Positions 1-8,679 are shown, counted from the stretch's first letter. The stretch: 64,000 nucleotides of DNA from Crocinitomicaceae bacterium (GCA_016708105.1 JADJGJ010000001.1:1364001-1428000); one strand, 5' to 3'. Notes: generated from the letters alone by a model not told the origin. Made by a program: numbers and translations.

Positions 1-172
1 TAACGCCTTTTTCCTGAATAGTTCTGATTCGTTGTGCTTTGATCAAAATCTGATCAGTCACTGAACTGATGCGTAAAATGCGCCATGCTGTGCCGTAATC
101 ATGCGCCTTTTTTTCAAATATTGTTCGGCATTTTTCAATTACTTCCCTATATTGCTGCGCTGTATCAGCCAT
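1..172 (-). CDS. DUF1599 family protein, N-terminal part (runs off the window)
   Basis: Reading the minus strand from an ATG at 172 gives 57 codons without a stop to the window edge, beginning MADTAQQYREVIEKCRTIFE. The segment with KKAHDYGTAWRILR and the following SVTDQILIKAQRIRTIQEKG matches my memory of DUF1599, also called nucleotide-modification-associated domain 1, a small all-alpha protein. In many Bacteroidota it is encoded divergently next to folP, as here (28 bp between the starts). Its biochemical role is not established. The C-terminal two thirds lie outside the window, so the family call rests on the N-terminus and the context. Confidence 0.7.
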   Translation of the reverse strand, partial: MADTAQQYREVIEKCRTIFEKKAHDYGTAWRILRISSVTDQILIKAQRIRTIQEKGV

Positions 173-200
173 TATTTTTTATTGAATTAAGATTTTAGCC

Positions 201-1058
201 GTGAAAGATACTTCATTTTGGGTAAAAAGAACATGGAATTTCAAAGGTATTTTGAGAGAGTATGACCATCCGCTGGTTATGGGAATTCTCAATATCACGC
301 CTGATAGTTTTTATTCGGCAAGTAGAATTGCTAGTGACAAGGACTTGTTAGCAGCGGCAGAAAAAATGATACATGACGGAGCATCAATCCTTGATTTGGG
401 GGCTTATTCATCTCGCCCGGGTGCAGACCATATCAGTGAAGATGAGGAGCTGAGGCGCCTGATACCAGCTATTGAAAAACTAGTTTTGCATTTTCCGGAA
501 ATGATTTTTTCGCTTGATACGTTCAGGGCACGGGTTGCTCATGAAGGAATGTGTTCCGGTGCGCATCTTGTTAATGATATATCCGGTGGTCAAGCTGATG
601 AAAATATGTTTAAAACAGTGGCTGCACACAGGGCCACATATATCATGATGCACTTGAAAGGAACACCTCAAACCATGCATAATCAGTTTCATTATGATGA
701 TTTAATGGCAGAAATTAGTTCATTCTTTAATGCACAAATAAAAATTGCAAACCTCGCAGGTGTAAGTGAGATTATCATTGATCCGGGATTTGGATTTAGT
801 AAAACCCGTGAACAAAATTTTGAACTCTTGAATAAACTAGACGCACTGATTGATCTTGGATATCCTTTACTGGCTGGCGTTTCAAGAAAGTCAATGATTT
901 ACAAAACCCTTAACTTAACACCTGAAGAAAGTATCAACGGAACCACCGTGCTAAATTCCGTAGCTTTGCTAAAAGGCTCATCAATACTGCGCGTTCATGA
1001 TGTAAAAGAAGCGCGTGAAACTATCAGATTAATAGGAGAATTGAAGAATTATGATTAG
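201..1058 (+). CDS. folP: Dihydropteroate synthase
   Basis: Condenses 6-hydroxymethyl-7,8-dihydropterin pyrophosphate with p-aminobenzoate to dihydropteroate in cytoplasmic folate synthesis; the target of sulfonamides. The 285-residue protein has the usual length. MGILNITPDSF (about residues 27-37) is the pterin-binding family signature, DLGAYSSRPGA (about 65-75) is the second signature with its SRPGA loop, DPGFGFSKT lies near residue 195 and SRKS near 229. The start is a GTG at 201; the next in-frame ATG falls inside the first signature, so GTG is the only start that keeps the whole domain. It is divergent from the DUF1599 gene and convergent with the DUF1573 genes, 12 bp away. No other folate gene is in the window. 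Confidence 0.95.
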   Translation: MKDTSFWVKRTWNFKGILREYDHPLVMGILNITPDSFYSASRIASDKDLLAAAEKMIHDGASILDLGAYSSRPGADHISEDEELRRLIPAIEKLVLHFPEMIFSLDTFRARVAHEGMCSGAHLVNDISGGQADENMFKTVAAHRATYIMMHLKGTPQTMHNQFHYDDLMAEISSFFNAQIKIANLAGVSEIIIDPGFGFSKTREQNFELLNKLDALIDLGYPLLAGVSRKSMIYKTLNLTPEESINGTTVLNSVALLKGSSILRVHDVKEARETIRLIGELKNYD

Positions 1059-1070
1059 TAGTTAGTCTAC

Positions 1071-1448
1071 CTATTCTTCAAGCACATACACTTTAAAACT
1101 CAAGAAATAAGAACCTTTACCTGCGTTTGACAAAATTTCAACTTTGCGCATTTGCAAACCATATTTTCCTTTTGTATCAAAGCTGAGTTGAATGGTGCCA
1201 GACTCACCGGGAGCAATGGGCTGTTCAGGGTAAATGATTTTTGTACAAGTACACGCTACATTATAGCCTGAAATAATTAAGGCATCGGTACCTGAATTAG
1301 AAAAATGCCAAGTATGCGTAATGACCTCGCCTGCTTTGGTGTCAGCAAATTTAACACGAGGCTCTTTAAAATAGAATTCCGCACCACTGGTGACAGTGAA
1401 TGCGGAACTCAGCGCTATTATGATCGCAAAATCGAATAGCTTCATCAA
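1071..1448 (-). CDS. DUF1573 domain protein, secreted, last gene of a tandem set of four
   Basis: A 125-residue protein: signal peptide (about 1-22), then one DUF1573 domain. DUF1573 is an immunoglobulin-like all-beta module related to ASH/PapD-type folds; its molecular role is unknown. Visible landmarks are the YFKEPRVKFADTKAGEVITHTWHF-type start of the domain (quoted in part), ACTCTK, and PIAPGESGTIQLSFDTKGKYG. It is the most diverged of the four copies: the usual CGCTVP is CTCTKI and the C-terminal tail is missing. It lies 15 bp after the next copy, so it is very probably cotranscribed with it. Likely periplasmic or surface exposed (inference). Confidence 0.8.
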   Translation of the reverse strand: MMKLFDFAIIIALSSAFTVTSGAEFYFKEPRVKFADTKAGEVITHTWHFSNSGTDALIISGYNVACTCTKIIYPEQPIAPGESGTIQLSFDTKGKYGLQMRKVEILSNAGKGSYFLSFKVYVLEE

Positions 1449-1463
1449 TTGTTAAAGAAAATT

Positions 1464-1895
1464 TTAGTTAGTAGGTGTTGTTGTGCCGCCTTCAGCCGGT
1501 TTTGCAACAATGTTTCCTCTGATGTAAATCATTTTTGAAGGTGAATTCACAGCATTAGAAGTAATAGTAACCGTTTTGTTGATTGGGCCTACGCGGTTAG
1601 TATCATATTTAACCGTGATTTTAGCAGAAGCACCGGGTGCAATTGGCTCTTGCGGACAAGAAGGCACTGTGCAACCGCATGATCCTTTACACATCTGAAT
1701 TAAAAGGGGCTCATTACCGGTGTTGGTTACAACAAAAACACACTCACCGTTACCACCTTGTTCAAGGGTACCATAGTCATGTGTTTCTTTGTCAATGGTC
1801 AAAACCGGACCATTAGAACCTACTTCTTGTGCGTAAGAATTTAATCCGAGCATTGCAACTACTAGCAGGCTCAATGTAAAAATTGCTTTTTTCAT
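1464..1895 (-). CDS. DUF1573 domain protein, secreted, third gene of the tandem set
   Basis: 143 residues: signal peptide ending near SYAQ (residue 22), then one DUF1573 domain with HDYGTLEQGGNGECVFVVTN, the double-cysteine segment CKGSCGCTVP and PIAPGASAKITVKYDT. The C-terminal tail is rich in Gly/Thr/Pro. It is the closest relative of the upstream gene at 1929-2384; identical blocks such as PIAPGASAKITVKY show a recent duplication. The CxxxCxC cysteines are shared by three copies and could form a disulfide in the periplasm (inference). The spacing of 33 bp to the upstream gene and 15 bp to the downstream one supports an operon. Confidence 0.82.
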   Translation of the reverse strand: MKKAIFTLSLLVVAMLGLNSYAQEVGSNGPVLTIDKETHDYGTLEQGGNGECVFVVTNTGNEPLLIQMCKGSCGCTVPSCPQEPIAPGASAKITVKYDTNRVGPINKTVTITSNAVNSPSKMIYIRGNIVAKPAEGGTTTPTN

Positions 1896-1928
1896 GTTGA
1901 TAGATTTTATAGTTTAAACGTTAAAAAT

Positions 1929-2384
1929 TTATTGATTAGTTGGACCACCTGTGTTAACCGGTGCGCCACCTGTTGGTTTTGCTGTTACATTTCCGGTAAT
2001 GCGAACAACTTTACTTGGTTCATTGCCAGCATTGGAGGTAATGGTAACTGATTTATTAATTGGTCCAGGGTTGTTGGTATTATACTTCACTGTAATTTTT
2101 GCAGATGCACCGGGTGCAATGGGTTCTTGAGGGCAAACAGGTACGGTACATCCGCATGATCCTTTACAAAGTGAAATAATCAAGGGTTCTGTTCCGGTGT
2201 TGGTAACTGTAAAAGTACATTCACCGTTAGCACCTTGTTCAATGGTACCGTAGTCATGAACATCTTTGTCAATGGTAATTACTGCTTTGCTTGATGAGTT
2301 TACCTCTGTTTGAGCATGAACTCCTGATGAAAATGTGAACACACCTGCAAGCGCAACAGATATTGAAAGTAATGTGTTTTTCAT
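1929..2384 (-). CDS. DUF1573 domain protein, secreted, second gene of the tandem set
   Basis: 151 residues from the ATG at 2384 (MKNTLLSISVALAGVF), which opens a signal peptide ending near VHAQ. A start further upstream would pass through the promoter element at 2409-2416, so I chose 2384. One DUF1573 domain follows: HDYGTIEQGANGECTFTVTN, CKGSCGCTVP, PIAPGASAKITVKYNTN. The tail is a Gly/Pro/Thr-rich stretch without a known sorting motif. It appears to have its own promoter in the gap to the first gene, so the four copies may not be expressed as a single unit. Function unknown. Confidence 0.83.
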   Translation of the reverse strand: MKNTLLSISVALAGVFTFSSGVHAQTEVNSSSKAVITIDKDVHDYGTIEQGANGECTFTVTNTGTEPLIISLCKGSCGCTVPVCPQEPIAPGASAKITVKYNTNNPGPINKSVTITSNAGNEPSKVVRITGNVTAKPTGGAPVNTGGPTNQ

Positions 2385-2408
2385 AATGCGTTTAATAATT
2401 AACTGTAC

Positions 2409-2416
2409 CAAATTTA
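2409..2416 (-). promoter_or_regulatory. Bacteroidota -7 promoter element TAAATTTG
   Basis: The minus strand reads TAAATTTG, a full match to the Bacteroidota -7 consensus TAnnTTTG, 24 bases upstream of the ATG at 2384. It suggests that the second DUF1573 gene can be transcribed independently of the first. No convincing -33 element was seen. Confidence 0.5.
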
Positions 2417-2463
2417 AGGAGCGTTTTTAATCTGTTAAAATGTTTAACACATCATTAACAAAA

Positions 2464-2904
2464 TTATTCTTCTGCGTTTTTTTCAGGTGAGACGACTGAT
2501 GGCGCTATTACGTTGCCTTTAATAAATACCTCAAGCATGGCATAGTTGGATGCATTGGAAAAAATGCGCACGCTTTTGTTGAATGGCCCTGTTCTGGCTG
2601 TATTATATTTAACGAGTATCACGGCTGATTCACCCGGCGCAATAGGTTCTTTTGGATATTGCGGAACAGTGCATGAGCATGATCCCTGACATGATGATAT
2701 GAGTAAGGGTTCAGTGCCTCGGTTAAATACCTTGAATTCACAGGTACCGTTTCCGTTTTGCTCAATGGTGCCAAAATCATGTGTGGTTTTATCTGTTTCA
2801 ATTACTGCTCCCTGAGATAATGGATCAGGTGCTGCAGATTGACTTAGATAAGAAATTGTGCCAAGCGTTGCGATCATAAAAGCGAAGGATAATACTGTTT
2901 TCAT
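2464..2904 (-). CDS. DUF1573 domain protein, secreted, first gene of the tandem set
   Basis: 146 residues: hydrophobic signal peptide (MKTVLSFAFMIATLGTISYL), then one DUF1573 domain with HDFGTIEQNGNGTCEFKVFN, CQGSCSCTVP (Ser replaces Gly between the two cysteines) and PIAPGESAVILVKYNTARTG. The C-terminus ends in acidic residues. This is the promoter-proximal gene of the minus-strand set, preceded by a TAAATTTG element at 2940-2947 and separated from the second copy by 79 bp. Probably exported; role unknown. Confidence 0.82.
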   Translation of the reverse strand: MKTVLSFAFMIATLGTISYLSQSAAPDPLSQGAVIETDKTTHDFGTIEQNGNGTCEFKVFNRGTEPLLISSCQGSCSCTVPQYPKEPIAPGESAVILVKYNTARTGPFNKSVRIFSNASNYAMLEVFIKGNVIAPSVVSPEKNAEE

Positions 2905-2939
2905 AATTTATTTTTTAGTTATACTTCGTTTATTCGTCT

Positions 2940-2947
2940 CAAATTTA
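2940..2947 (-). promoter_or_regulatory. Bacteroidota -7 promoter element TAAATTTG for the DUF1573 set
   Basis: The minus strand reads TAAATTTG 35 bases upstream of the ATG at 2904, matching TAnnTTTG. A transcript starting just downstream would have a leader of roughly 25-30 bases. The divergent recQ gene starts at 3160; between the two I see nothing else beyond AT-rich DNA. Confidence 0.5.
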
Positions 2948-3159
2948 TTTCTCTTTTTCGCTGGTTTTGAAAGTTTAACAACACCTTAACAAGTTGCTTT
3001 GTGTGCAGAATGTGAAATAAATTTTAGAAATACATTAGGAATCTACCAATCTTTTACTTTAATTTTATAGGTGCAAGAAATTTGCATGAATAAAATGATT
3101 TTTTATTTCGCGGGTTGAATGTTTAACTTAGCGTTCCTATTAAAAAAGATAAACAAAAG

Positions 3160-5346
3160 ATGAGTGTTGTAACAGAGACAACGTTGAAAGATGCGCTGCG
3201 GAAGTATTTTGGTTTCGGTAGCTTTAAAGGTGAACAAGAACGTATTGTTCAAAATGTACTGGATGGTAAAAACACGTTTGTCATCATGCCAACCGGTGGC
3301 GGCAAATCATTGTGTTACCAATTACCGGCGTTGATTTCAGAAGGCACTGCGATTATCGTTTCTCCGCTAATTGCCTTGATGAAAAATCAGGTAGATGCTA
3401 TCAGGCACGTGAGTGAATCTGATGAAATTGCACATTTTTTAAATTCTTCTCTTACAAAAGCTGAGATAAAAAAAGTGAGAGATGATATTGTTCAAGGTAA
3501 AACCAAGTTACTTTATGTTGCGCCCGAGTCACTCACTAAACAAGAGAATATTGATTTTCTTACCGGCGTTCCAATCTCATTTTTTGCCATTGATGAAGCG
3601 CATTGTATTTCAGAATGGGGACATGATTTCAGACCTGAGTATCGCCGCCTGAGAGAAATTTTTGAAAAAATCAGCAATGTTCCAATCATCGCGTTAACGG
3701 CTACTGCAACACCTAAAGTTCAGCATGACATTCAAAAAAATCTGAACATGCTGGATGCAACAATTTTTAAAATGTCTTTCAACCGCGAGAATTTATTCTA
3801 TGAAGTCCGCCCTAAAAGAGATGTTGAGAAAAGTATTATTCGTTTCATTAAAGAGCGTCCCGGAAAGTCAGGTATTATTTATTGCCTGAGTCGTAAAAAA
3901 GTGGAAGAGATGGCTGAGCTCCTCCAAGTGAACGGAATCAATGCACTTGCCTACCATGCAGGTTTGGAATCTGCCGTGCGTGGCAAACATCAAGATATGT
4001 TTTTGATGGAAGAAGCTGAAGTCATTGTAGCAACCATTGCTTTTGGAATGGGTATTGACAAACCGGATGTGCGTTACGTCATTCACCACGATATCCCAAA
4101 AAGTCTTGAAAGTTATTATCAAGAAACAGGGCGCGCCGGACGTGATGGAGGTGAAGGGGTTTGTTTGACTTTCTACAGTTATAAAGACATTGAAAAACTT
4201 GAAAAATTTCTTCAGGGCAAGGCTGTATCTGAACAGGAAATAGGCAAACAATTATTGCATGAAACGGTTTCGTATGCTGAAACTTCTGTTTGTCGTCGCA
4301 AGTATATTCTGCATTATTTTGGTGAACATTTTAATGAAGAGCGATGCAATGCAATGTGCGATAACTGCAAAAATCCGCGTGAAAAAACTGAAGGAAAAGA
4401 TGAAGTACTCCTGTTCCTGAAATCAGTGGAGGCTTTACATGAACAACAAAAAGCAAAATATGTATGTGAGTTTATTGTTGGACGTGAAACAAGTGAAATC
4501 AAATCGTACAAACATGACAAAGAACCACTATATGGAAATGGAAAAGCAAGAGATTTAATTTTCTGGAATGCGGTTGCAAGACAATGTTTGGTTTCTGATT
4601 TACTCATGAAAGAAATTGAAAGTTACGGTACCTTAAAACTCACTGAAAAGGGAAGAGCTTTTATTGCTAAACCAACATCATTTCTTCTGCTTAAAGAACA
4701 TGACTATACCGGAGATCATGATGATGACGGTGATAGTCCAAAAGGCAGCACAACATCAGATGAAGTGCTATATAAAATGTTGCTTGATCTCAGAAAAAAA
4801 GTTTCAAGAGACAAAAATATTCCTCCCTTTGTGATTTTTCAAGAGCCGTCTCTGCAAGACATGGCAGTTCATTATCCAATCACCTTTGAAGAGCTTACCA
4901 ATATTCAGGGAGTAGGGCAGGGTAAGGCCATGCGTTACGGTAAACCATTTATTGAACTTATTGCACGTTACGTTGAAGAAAATGACATTGATCGTCCGCA
5001 AGATTTTGTAGTAAAATCTATTGTCAATAAATCAGGATTAAAGGTGCAGATTATTCAAAACGTTGATCGCAAAATGCCTCTTGAAGCTATCGCAAAATCT
5101 CAAGGAAAAGGTATTGCCGATGTGATTTCTGAAATTGAAGCAATCGTTAGTTCAGGTACAAAAATTAATCTTGATTACTACATTGATGATTTAATTGATG
5201 AAGAAGATCAAGAAAGTATTTACGATTATTTCAGAGAAGCAGAATCTGATGATATTGATTCAGCGCTAAAAGAATTTGGCGGAGATTTTGAAGAAGAACA
5301 ATTGCGGTTAATGCGCATTAAATTTATGAGTGAAATGGCGAATTAA
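3160..5346 (+). CDS. recQ: ATP-dependent DNA helicase RecQ
   Basis: A 3'-5' DNA helicase of recombination and replication repair. The 728-residue protein is longer than E. coli RecQ (about 610) but ordinary for Bacteroidota. Walker A is TGGGKS at 45-50, the DEAH box at 145-148, TATAT (motif III) near 180, and the arginine-finger region QETGRAGRDGG near 327. A zinc-binding cysteine set (CRRKYILHYFGE...CNAMCDNC) follows near 375-405, then a winged-helix region and an HRDC domain around 530-610 (LLDLRKKVSRDKNIPPFVIF). The C-terminal 110 residues are acidic and helical. ATG at 3160 is the natural start. Divergent from the DUF1573 set. Confidence 0.95.
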   Translation: MSVVTETTLKDALRKYFGFGSFKGEQERIVQNVLDGKNTFVIMPTGGGKSLCYQLPALISEGTAIIVSPLIALMKNQVDAIRHVSESDEIAHFLNSSLTKAEIKKVRDDIVQGKTKLLYVAPESLTKQENIDFLTGVPISFFAIDEAHCISEWGHDFRPEYRRLREIFEKISNVPIIALTATATPKVQHDIQKNLNMLDATIFKMSFNRENLFYEVRPKRDVEKSIIRFIKERPGKSGIIYCLSRKKVEEMAELLQVNGINALAYHAGLESAVRGKHQDMFLMEEAEVIVATIAFGMGIDKPDVRYVIHHDIPKSLESYYQETGRAGRDGGEGVCLTFYSYKDIEKLEKFLQGKAVSEQEIGKQLLHETVSYAETSVCRRKYILHYFGEHFNEERCNAMCDNCKNPREKTEGKDEVLLFLKSVEALHEQQKAKYVCEFIVGRETSEIKSYKHDKEPLYGNGKARDLIFWNAVARQCLVSDLLMKEIESYGTLKLTEKGRAFIAKPTSFLLLKEHDYTGDHDDDGDSPKGSTTSDEVLYKMLLDLRKKVSRDKNIPPFVIFQEPSLQDMAVHYPITFEELTNIQGVGQGKAMRYGKPFIELIARYVEENDIDRPQDFVVKSIVNKSGLKVQIIQNVDRKMPLEAIAKSQGKGIADVISEIEAIVSSGTKINLDYYIDDLIDEEDQESIYDYFREAESDDIDSALKEFGGDFEEEQLRLMRIKFMSEMAN

Positions 5347-5365
5347 TTTTGTCCAAAATGACATC

Positions 5366-5395
5366 AAAAAGCTACCTACACCAAGGTAGCTTTTT
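5366..5395. terminator. Bidirectional intrinsic terminator, overlapping the 3' end of the MFS gene
   Basis: AAAAAGCTACCT (5366-5377), a short loop, then AGGTAGCTTTTT: a 7-bp GC-containing stem extended by A/T pairs, with a U-run in both directions. It can terminate recQ on the plus strand and the MFS transporter on the minus strand. The stop codon of the MFS gene (5376-5378) lies inside the stem, so the last codons of that gene double as terminator. Confidence 0.8.
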
Positions 5396-6599
5396 CTTTT
5401 TCAAATCTTCTCATTAATAAATAGAAGCCCAGTGCAGTGAATGCACTTAAGGCAATGAGTACCATAAAAAGCGCTTCAAAACTATATTTGTTTGCAATGC
5501 CTAATCCAAGTAAGGGAGCCAAACTCAATGCAATTCCAAAAGCCGCTGAATAAAGTGCTGCATATTGTCCCTGCTTTTCTTTTGCCGGGCGCGATAAGGT
5601 AAAATTCATCATAAAAGGCATGGCAAATATTTCTCCAAATGTGATGATGACCGTGTACAAAAGCACGAAAATCAAATTGGCCTGGCTGAAATAAAGAATG
5701 ATAAATGCAATTGGAATGCTGATTGCTCCATAAGTAATTAAGCGAAATATTTTTTTCTGCGACTCAAGAACGAGCATGAGAGGCAATTCAATCAAAGCTA
5801 CCAAGCCTCCGTTTACCGCAAGTACCCAACCTATCACATCTTCATCAAAATGACCAACCCGATCAAGGTATTGCGGCACACTTGAGAAAAACTGAAAAAA
5901 ACAAATACCATACGTAGTTACCAAAAAAATAAAAATCAGATAATCAAAATCACGATACGCTGATAGAGGACTAGTTTTTTCCGCAGCATCAGTTGACACT
6001 TGTTTAGTTGGTTTCAAAGTAGGTAAATAAAGCAATACAATCAGCGCGGCAAGAATACTGGTTGCGGCATCAATCAATAATAGCGGATGAAATCCCATTT
6101 TAAATGCAATAAATCCGCCAATGGCCGGCCCTACTGAAACTCCCAAATTGATAGCAAGCCTTACTAATGAAACTGACCTGGTGCGGTTTTCAGGAGTACT
6201 GTAGAGCGCCATCCCTTTTGAAATAGCCGGTCTGAATGAGTCAGCTGCAAAGGCATAAATAAACATGATCACTGCAATAGCATTGAGGTTGGTGAACAGA
6301 ATCATAACCGGTAAAAAAAATCCACTGAACAAGAGACTCATAATCATCACCGTTCTGAAATTATATTTATCAGATAGCCATCCGCCTACAAACGCTCCTA
6401 AAATTCCGCCAATACCATAAACAAATAATACCATGCCGGCCTGAGTCAATGAATAGTGAAGTTCGTTCGTGAGGTAAAGTGAGGTAAACATCATGACCAT
6501 GGAACCACTGCGGTTAATGAACATGGCAAAGGCCAATATCCAAATGTTGCGGTTCAGGTTTGACAAAGCGCGTTGGTAAATATTGAGTGGAAAAAGCAT
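5376..6599 (-). CDS. MFS transporter, probable efflux type
   Basis: A 407-residue inner-membrane protein with about 12 hydrophobic segments, of major facilitator superfamily type. The loop after TM2 (GAFVGGWLSDKYNFRTVM) carries the family motif G-x3-D-(K/R)-x-G/N-R-(K/R). The substrate cannot be read from sequence; drug or metabolite export is the usual guess. I chose the ATG at 6599 (MLFPLNIYQ), because a TATCTTTG promoter element lies 6 bases upstream of it, which would exclude the in-frame starts at 6653 and 6665. Single gene, convergent with recQ. Confidence 0.8.
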   Translation of the reverse strand: MLFPLNIYQRALSNLNRNIWILAFAMFINRSGSMVMMFTSLYLTNELHYSLTQAGMVLFVYGIGGILGAFVGGWLSDKYNFRTVMIMSLLFSGFFLPVMILFTNLNAIAVIMFIYAFAADSFRPAISKGMALYSTPENRTRSVSLVRLAINLGVSVGPAIGGFIAFKMGFHPLLLIDAATSILAALIVLLYLPTLKPTKQVSTDAAEKTSPLSAYRDFDYLIFIFLVTTYGICFFQFFSSVPQYLDRVGHFDEDVIGWVLAVNGGLVALIELPLMLVLESQKKIFRLITYGAISIPIAFIILYFSQANLIFVLLYTVIITFGEIFAMPFMMNFTLSRPAKEKQGQYAALYSAAFGIALSLAPLLGLGIANKYSFEALFMVLIALSAFTALGFYLLMRRFEKEKATLV

Positions 6600-6605
6600 G
6601 CCGTG

Positions 6606-6613
6606 CAAAGATA
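6606..6613 (-). promoter_or_regulatory. -7 element TATCTTTG abutting the MFS start codon
   Basis: The minus strand reads TATCTTTG, then CACGGC, then ATG (6599). In Bacteroidota transcription starts about 4-8 bases after this element, so the transcript would begin at or next to the start codon. This suggests a leaderless or near-leaderless mRNA and decides the start of the gene. Confidence 0.5.
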
Positions 6614-6668
6614 AAGAATCGAATCTTTTCTTATCTTGTATGTACACCTTCATGAAAGTAATCAATTG

Positions 6669-6977
6669 ATGAGAAAAAAAATTGCAATGACTGATTTAAC
6701 TGAGCTGGCGTCATTTAATAGTGGCTATATCAGCGGAGGTATGGATTATTGGACTCTTTATCTTCACAAAGAATTTCCACAGTATCTTTTTATTTTTTCT
6801 GATGGTGTAAATTTTGGTTGGGAATATACGCGGTGGGAATATGCGCCCATGATTTCAAAAGATGAGATTCATTTTTTTAAGTCAGATACTGTTGCCAATA
6901 TTGAGAAGTGCAAGAAAATAATTGATCTGAAAAAAAACTCTGTTCATGATTTGGGATTGTCGTATCCTGACATGTGA
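6669..6977 (+). CDS. Hypothetical protein, 102 residues
   Basis: I do not recognise this protein. From the ATG at 6669 it reads MRKKIAMTDLTELASFNSGY and is soluble, rich in aromatic residues (WEYTRWEY, YWTLYLHKEFPQYLF) and without a signal peptide or membrane segment. A second start at residue 7 (MTDLTELASF) is possible. The coding strand shows normal codon use and the region is not the shadow of another gene. It lies alone between the divergent MFS gene and mgtE. Confidence 0.55.
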   Translation: MRKKIAMTDLTELASFNSGYISGGMDYWTLYLHKEFPQYLFIFSDGVNFGWEYTRWEYAPMISKDEIHFFKSDTVANIEKCKKIIDLKKNSVHDLGLSYPDM

Positions 6978-7079
6978 GAGAATGACGGCTCCATGTCAAA
7001 TCGGTTTGAATTGTACATGAAGATAAAGTGAAGAAAACACATTTTATGCCGCATTGCAACCATCCTTAAAAACTCTGCC

Positions 7080-7087
7080 TATCTTTG
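7080..7087 (+). promoter_or_regulatory. -7 element TATCTTTG upstream of mgtE
   Basis: TATCTTTG followed by C matches the Bacteroidota consensus TAnnTTTG and lies 18 bases before the mgtE ATG at 7106. It contains a TTG in frame with the gene, which I therefore reject as a start. I see no magnesium riboswitch in the roughly 100 bases before the gene. Confidence 0.6.
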
Positions 7088-7105
7088 CGTCAAATTTGCG
7101 TGGCA

Positions 7106-8458
7106 ATGAAATTTGAACTTACACAAGAATTTCTTGACCAGCTGGTTCTGAACCTTGAACAAGGTCAGAATGAATCAGTAGCTGAGCAAATCAGACCGCT
7201 TCACCCGGCTGATATTGCTGATGTCATGCAAAATGTATCCATTGAACAGGCACGTAAAATTTACGAGTTACTTGATGAAGAAGTTGCCGCTGAATCAATC
7301 ATTGAACTAGAAGAAGAGTTTAGAGAAAACCTGCTGAAATTATTTTCACCAGAAGAAATTGCTGAGCAAGTAGATAATTTGGATTCTGATGACGCAGCTG
7401 ATTTGTTGGGTGAATTACCAGAGCAACAAATTGATGAGGTAATTGCGCAAATGGAAGACCGTGAACACGCGTCTGAAGTAACTGAACTTTTAAATTACGA
7501 TGAAGATACCGCCGGCGGTTTAATGCAAAGTGAATTCATGCGTGCAAACTGGAACTGGCCTGTGGATAAAACCGTGGTTGAATTACGCAAGCAGGCTGAG
7601 CAGGTTGAAAAAGTATATTCGATTTACATTGTTGATGATGATGAGCATTTAAAAGGAATTTTATCACTGAAGCAATTACTTTTTGCACAGCCTAAAACAC
7701 CAATTCGGGATATTTATAAAGAGCGTGATTTGCACGTGGCTAAAACGCATGACTCAAGTGAGGATGTTGCTTCATTAATGGAGAAATATGATTTGGTGTC
7801 ATTGCCCGTGGTTGACAGACAAAATAAATTGGTGGGTCGTATTACCATTGATGATGTGGTGGATGTAATTCGTGAAGAAGCTGAGAAAGATTTTCAGATG
7901 GCAAGTGGTATCACTCAAAACGTAGAATCAACTGCCAGCGTATTTAGACATACGCGGTCTCGCTTACCTTGGATTATTATTGGTTTAGTTGGAGGGGTAG
8001 CAAGTTCACAAATTATAAAAGGTTACGAAGGGCAAATTGATATCAATCCTAGTCTTGCATTTTTTATTCCTCTCATTGTTGCAACTGCCGGTAATGTAGG
8101 AGTTCAATCATCGGCAATCATTGTGCAGGGCTTGGCTACTAAAGAATTTCAATTCAACGGTATTTTCAAACAAGTAATGAAAGAATCAGCCATTGGCTTA
8201 CTGGTTGGTTTAATTTGTTCTCTCATCATTTTTGGTGTCAGCTATGCTTTAGATGGCGATCTGAATCTTGGTTTAACTATTGGAATTTCTCTCTTCATTG
8301 TGGTAATTATTGCTGCTATTTTAGGTGCATTTATTCCCTTATTTCTTGACAGAATTAAAATTGATCCGGCACTTGCTACAGGTCCATTTATCACAACTGC
8401 CAATGATATTATTGGCTTAAGTATTTATTTTCTTGTCGCCTATTTTGTGTACTTGTAA
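7106..8458 (+). CDS. mgtE: Magnesium transporter MgtE
   Basis: A gated Mg2+ channel of the inner membrane. The 450-residue protein has the standard MgtE layout: N-terminal superhelical domain with DIADVMQ and DDAADLLGELP repeats (about 1-125), two CBS domains (about 130-250; LVSLPVVDRQNKLVGRITIDDVVDV is the second), a plug helix, then five membrane segments from about residue 275. The region LATGPFITTANDIIGLSIYF near the C-terminus contains the conserved pore-side ND. Start at the ATG 7106, 18 bases after a promoter element. In this family cytosolic Mg2+ binding to the N-terminal and CBS domains closes the channel. Confidence 0.95.
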   Translation: MKFELTQEFLDQLVLNLEQGQNESVAEQIRPLHPADIADVMQNVSIEQARKIYELLDEEVAAESIIELEEEFRENLLKLFSPEEIAEQVDNLDSDDAADLLGELPEQQIDEVIAQMEDREHASEVTELLNYDEDTAGGLMQSEFMRANWNWPVDKTVVELRKQAEQVEKVYSIYIVDDDEHLKGILSLKQLLFAQPKTPIRDIYKERDLHVAKTHDSSEDVASLMEKYDLVSLPVVDRQNKLVGRITIDDVVDVIREEAEKDFQMASGITQNVESTASVFRHTRSRLPWIIIGLVGGVASSQIIKGYEGQIDINPSLAFFIPLIVATAGNVGVQSSAIIVQGLATKEFQFNGIFKQVMKESAIGLLVGLICSLIIFGVSYALDGDLNLGLTIGISLFIVVIIAAILGAFIPLFLDRIKIDPALATGPFITTANDIIGLSIYFLVAYFVYL

Positions 8459-8650
8459 ATCTTTTCAATTTTATAAAATCAGTTGTCAGAATGGTGTAAC
8501 CAAGTGAAAAAATAATTGACACTGTAAAATTTTGGCAATTGACATCTATCATAGCGTCATAAAAAAACACTAGGATAGAAATTGTCATACAATGACTTGG
8601 ATGTGCAAGATACTATGTTTGAAATCATGAATATTGTCAGTGCATTCTCG

Positions 8651-8658
8651 TAAATTTG
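8651..8658 (+). promoter_or_regulatory. -7 element TAAATTTG upstream of the heme-binding protein
   Basis: TAAATTTG matches TAnnTTTG and ends 21 bases before the ATG at 8680. It overlaps an in-frame TTG at 8656 that could be mistaken for a start. Confidence 0.55.
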
Positions 8659-8679
8659 TATCATCTAAAAAAGATAACT

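Noticed and set aside
8656..8679. Earlier TTG start of the heme-binding protein
   Set aside because: The TTG is part of the promoter element TAAATTTG.
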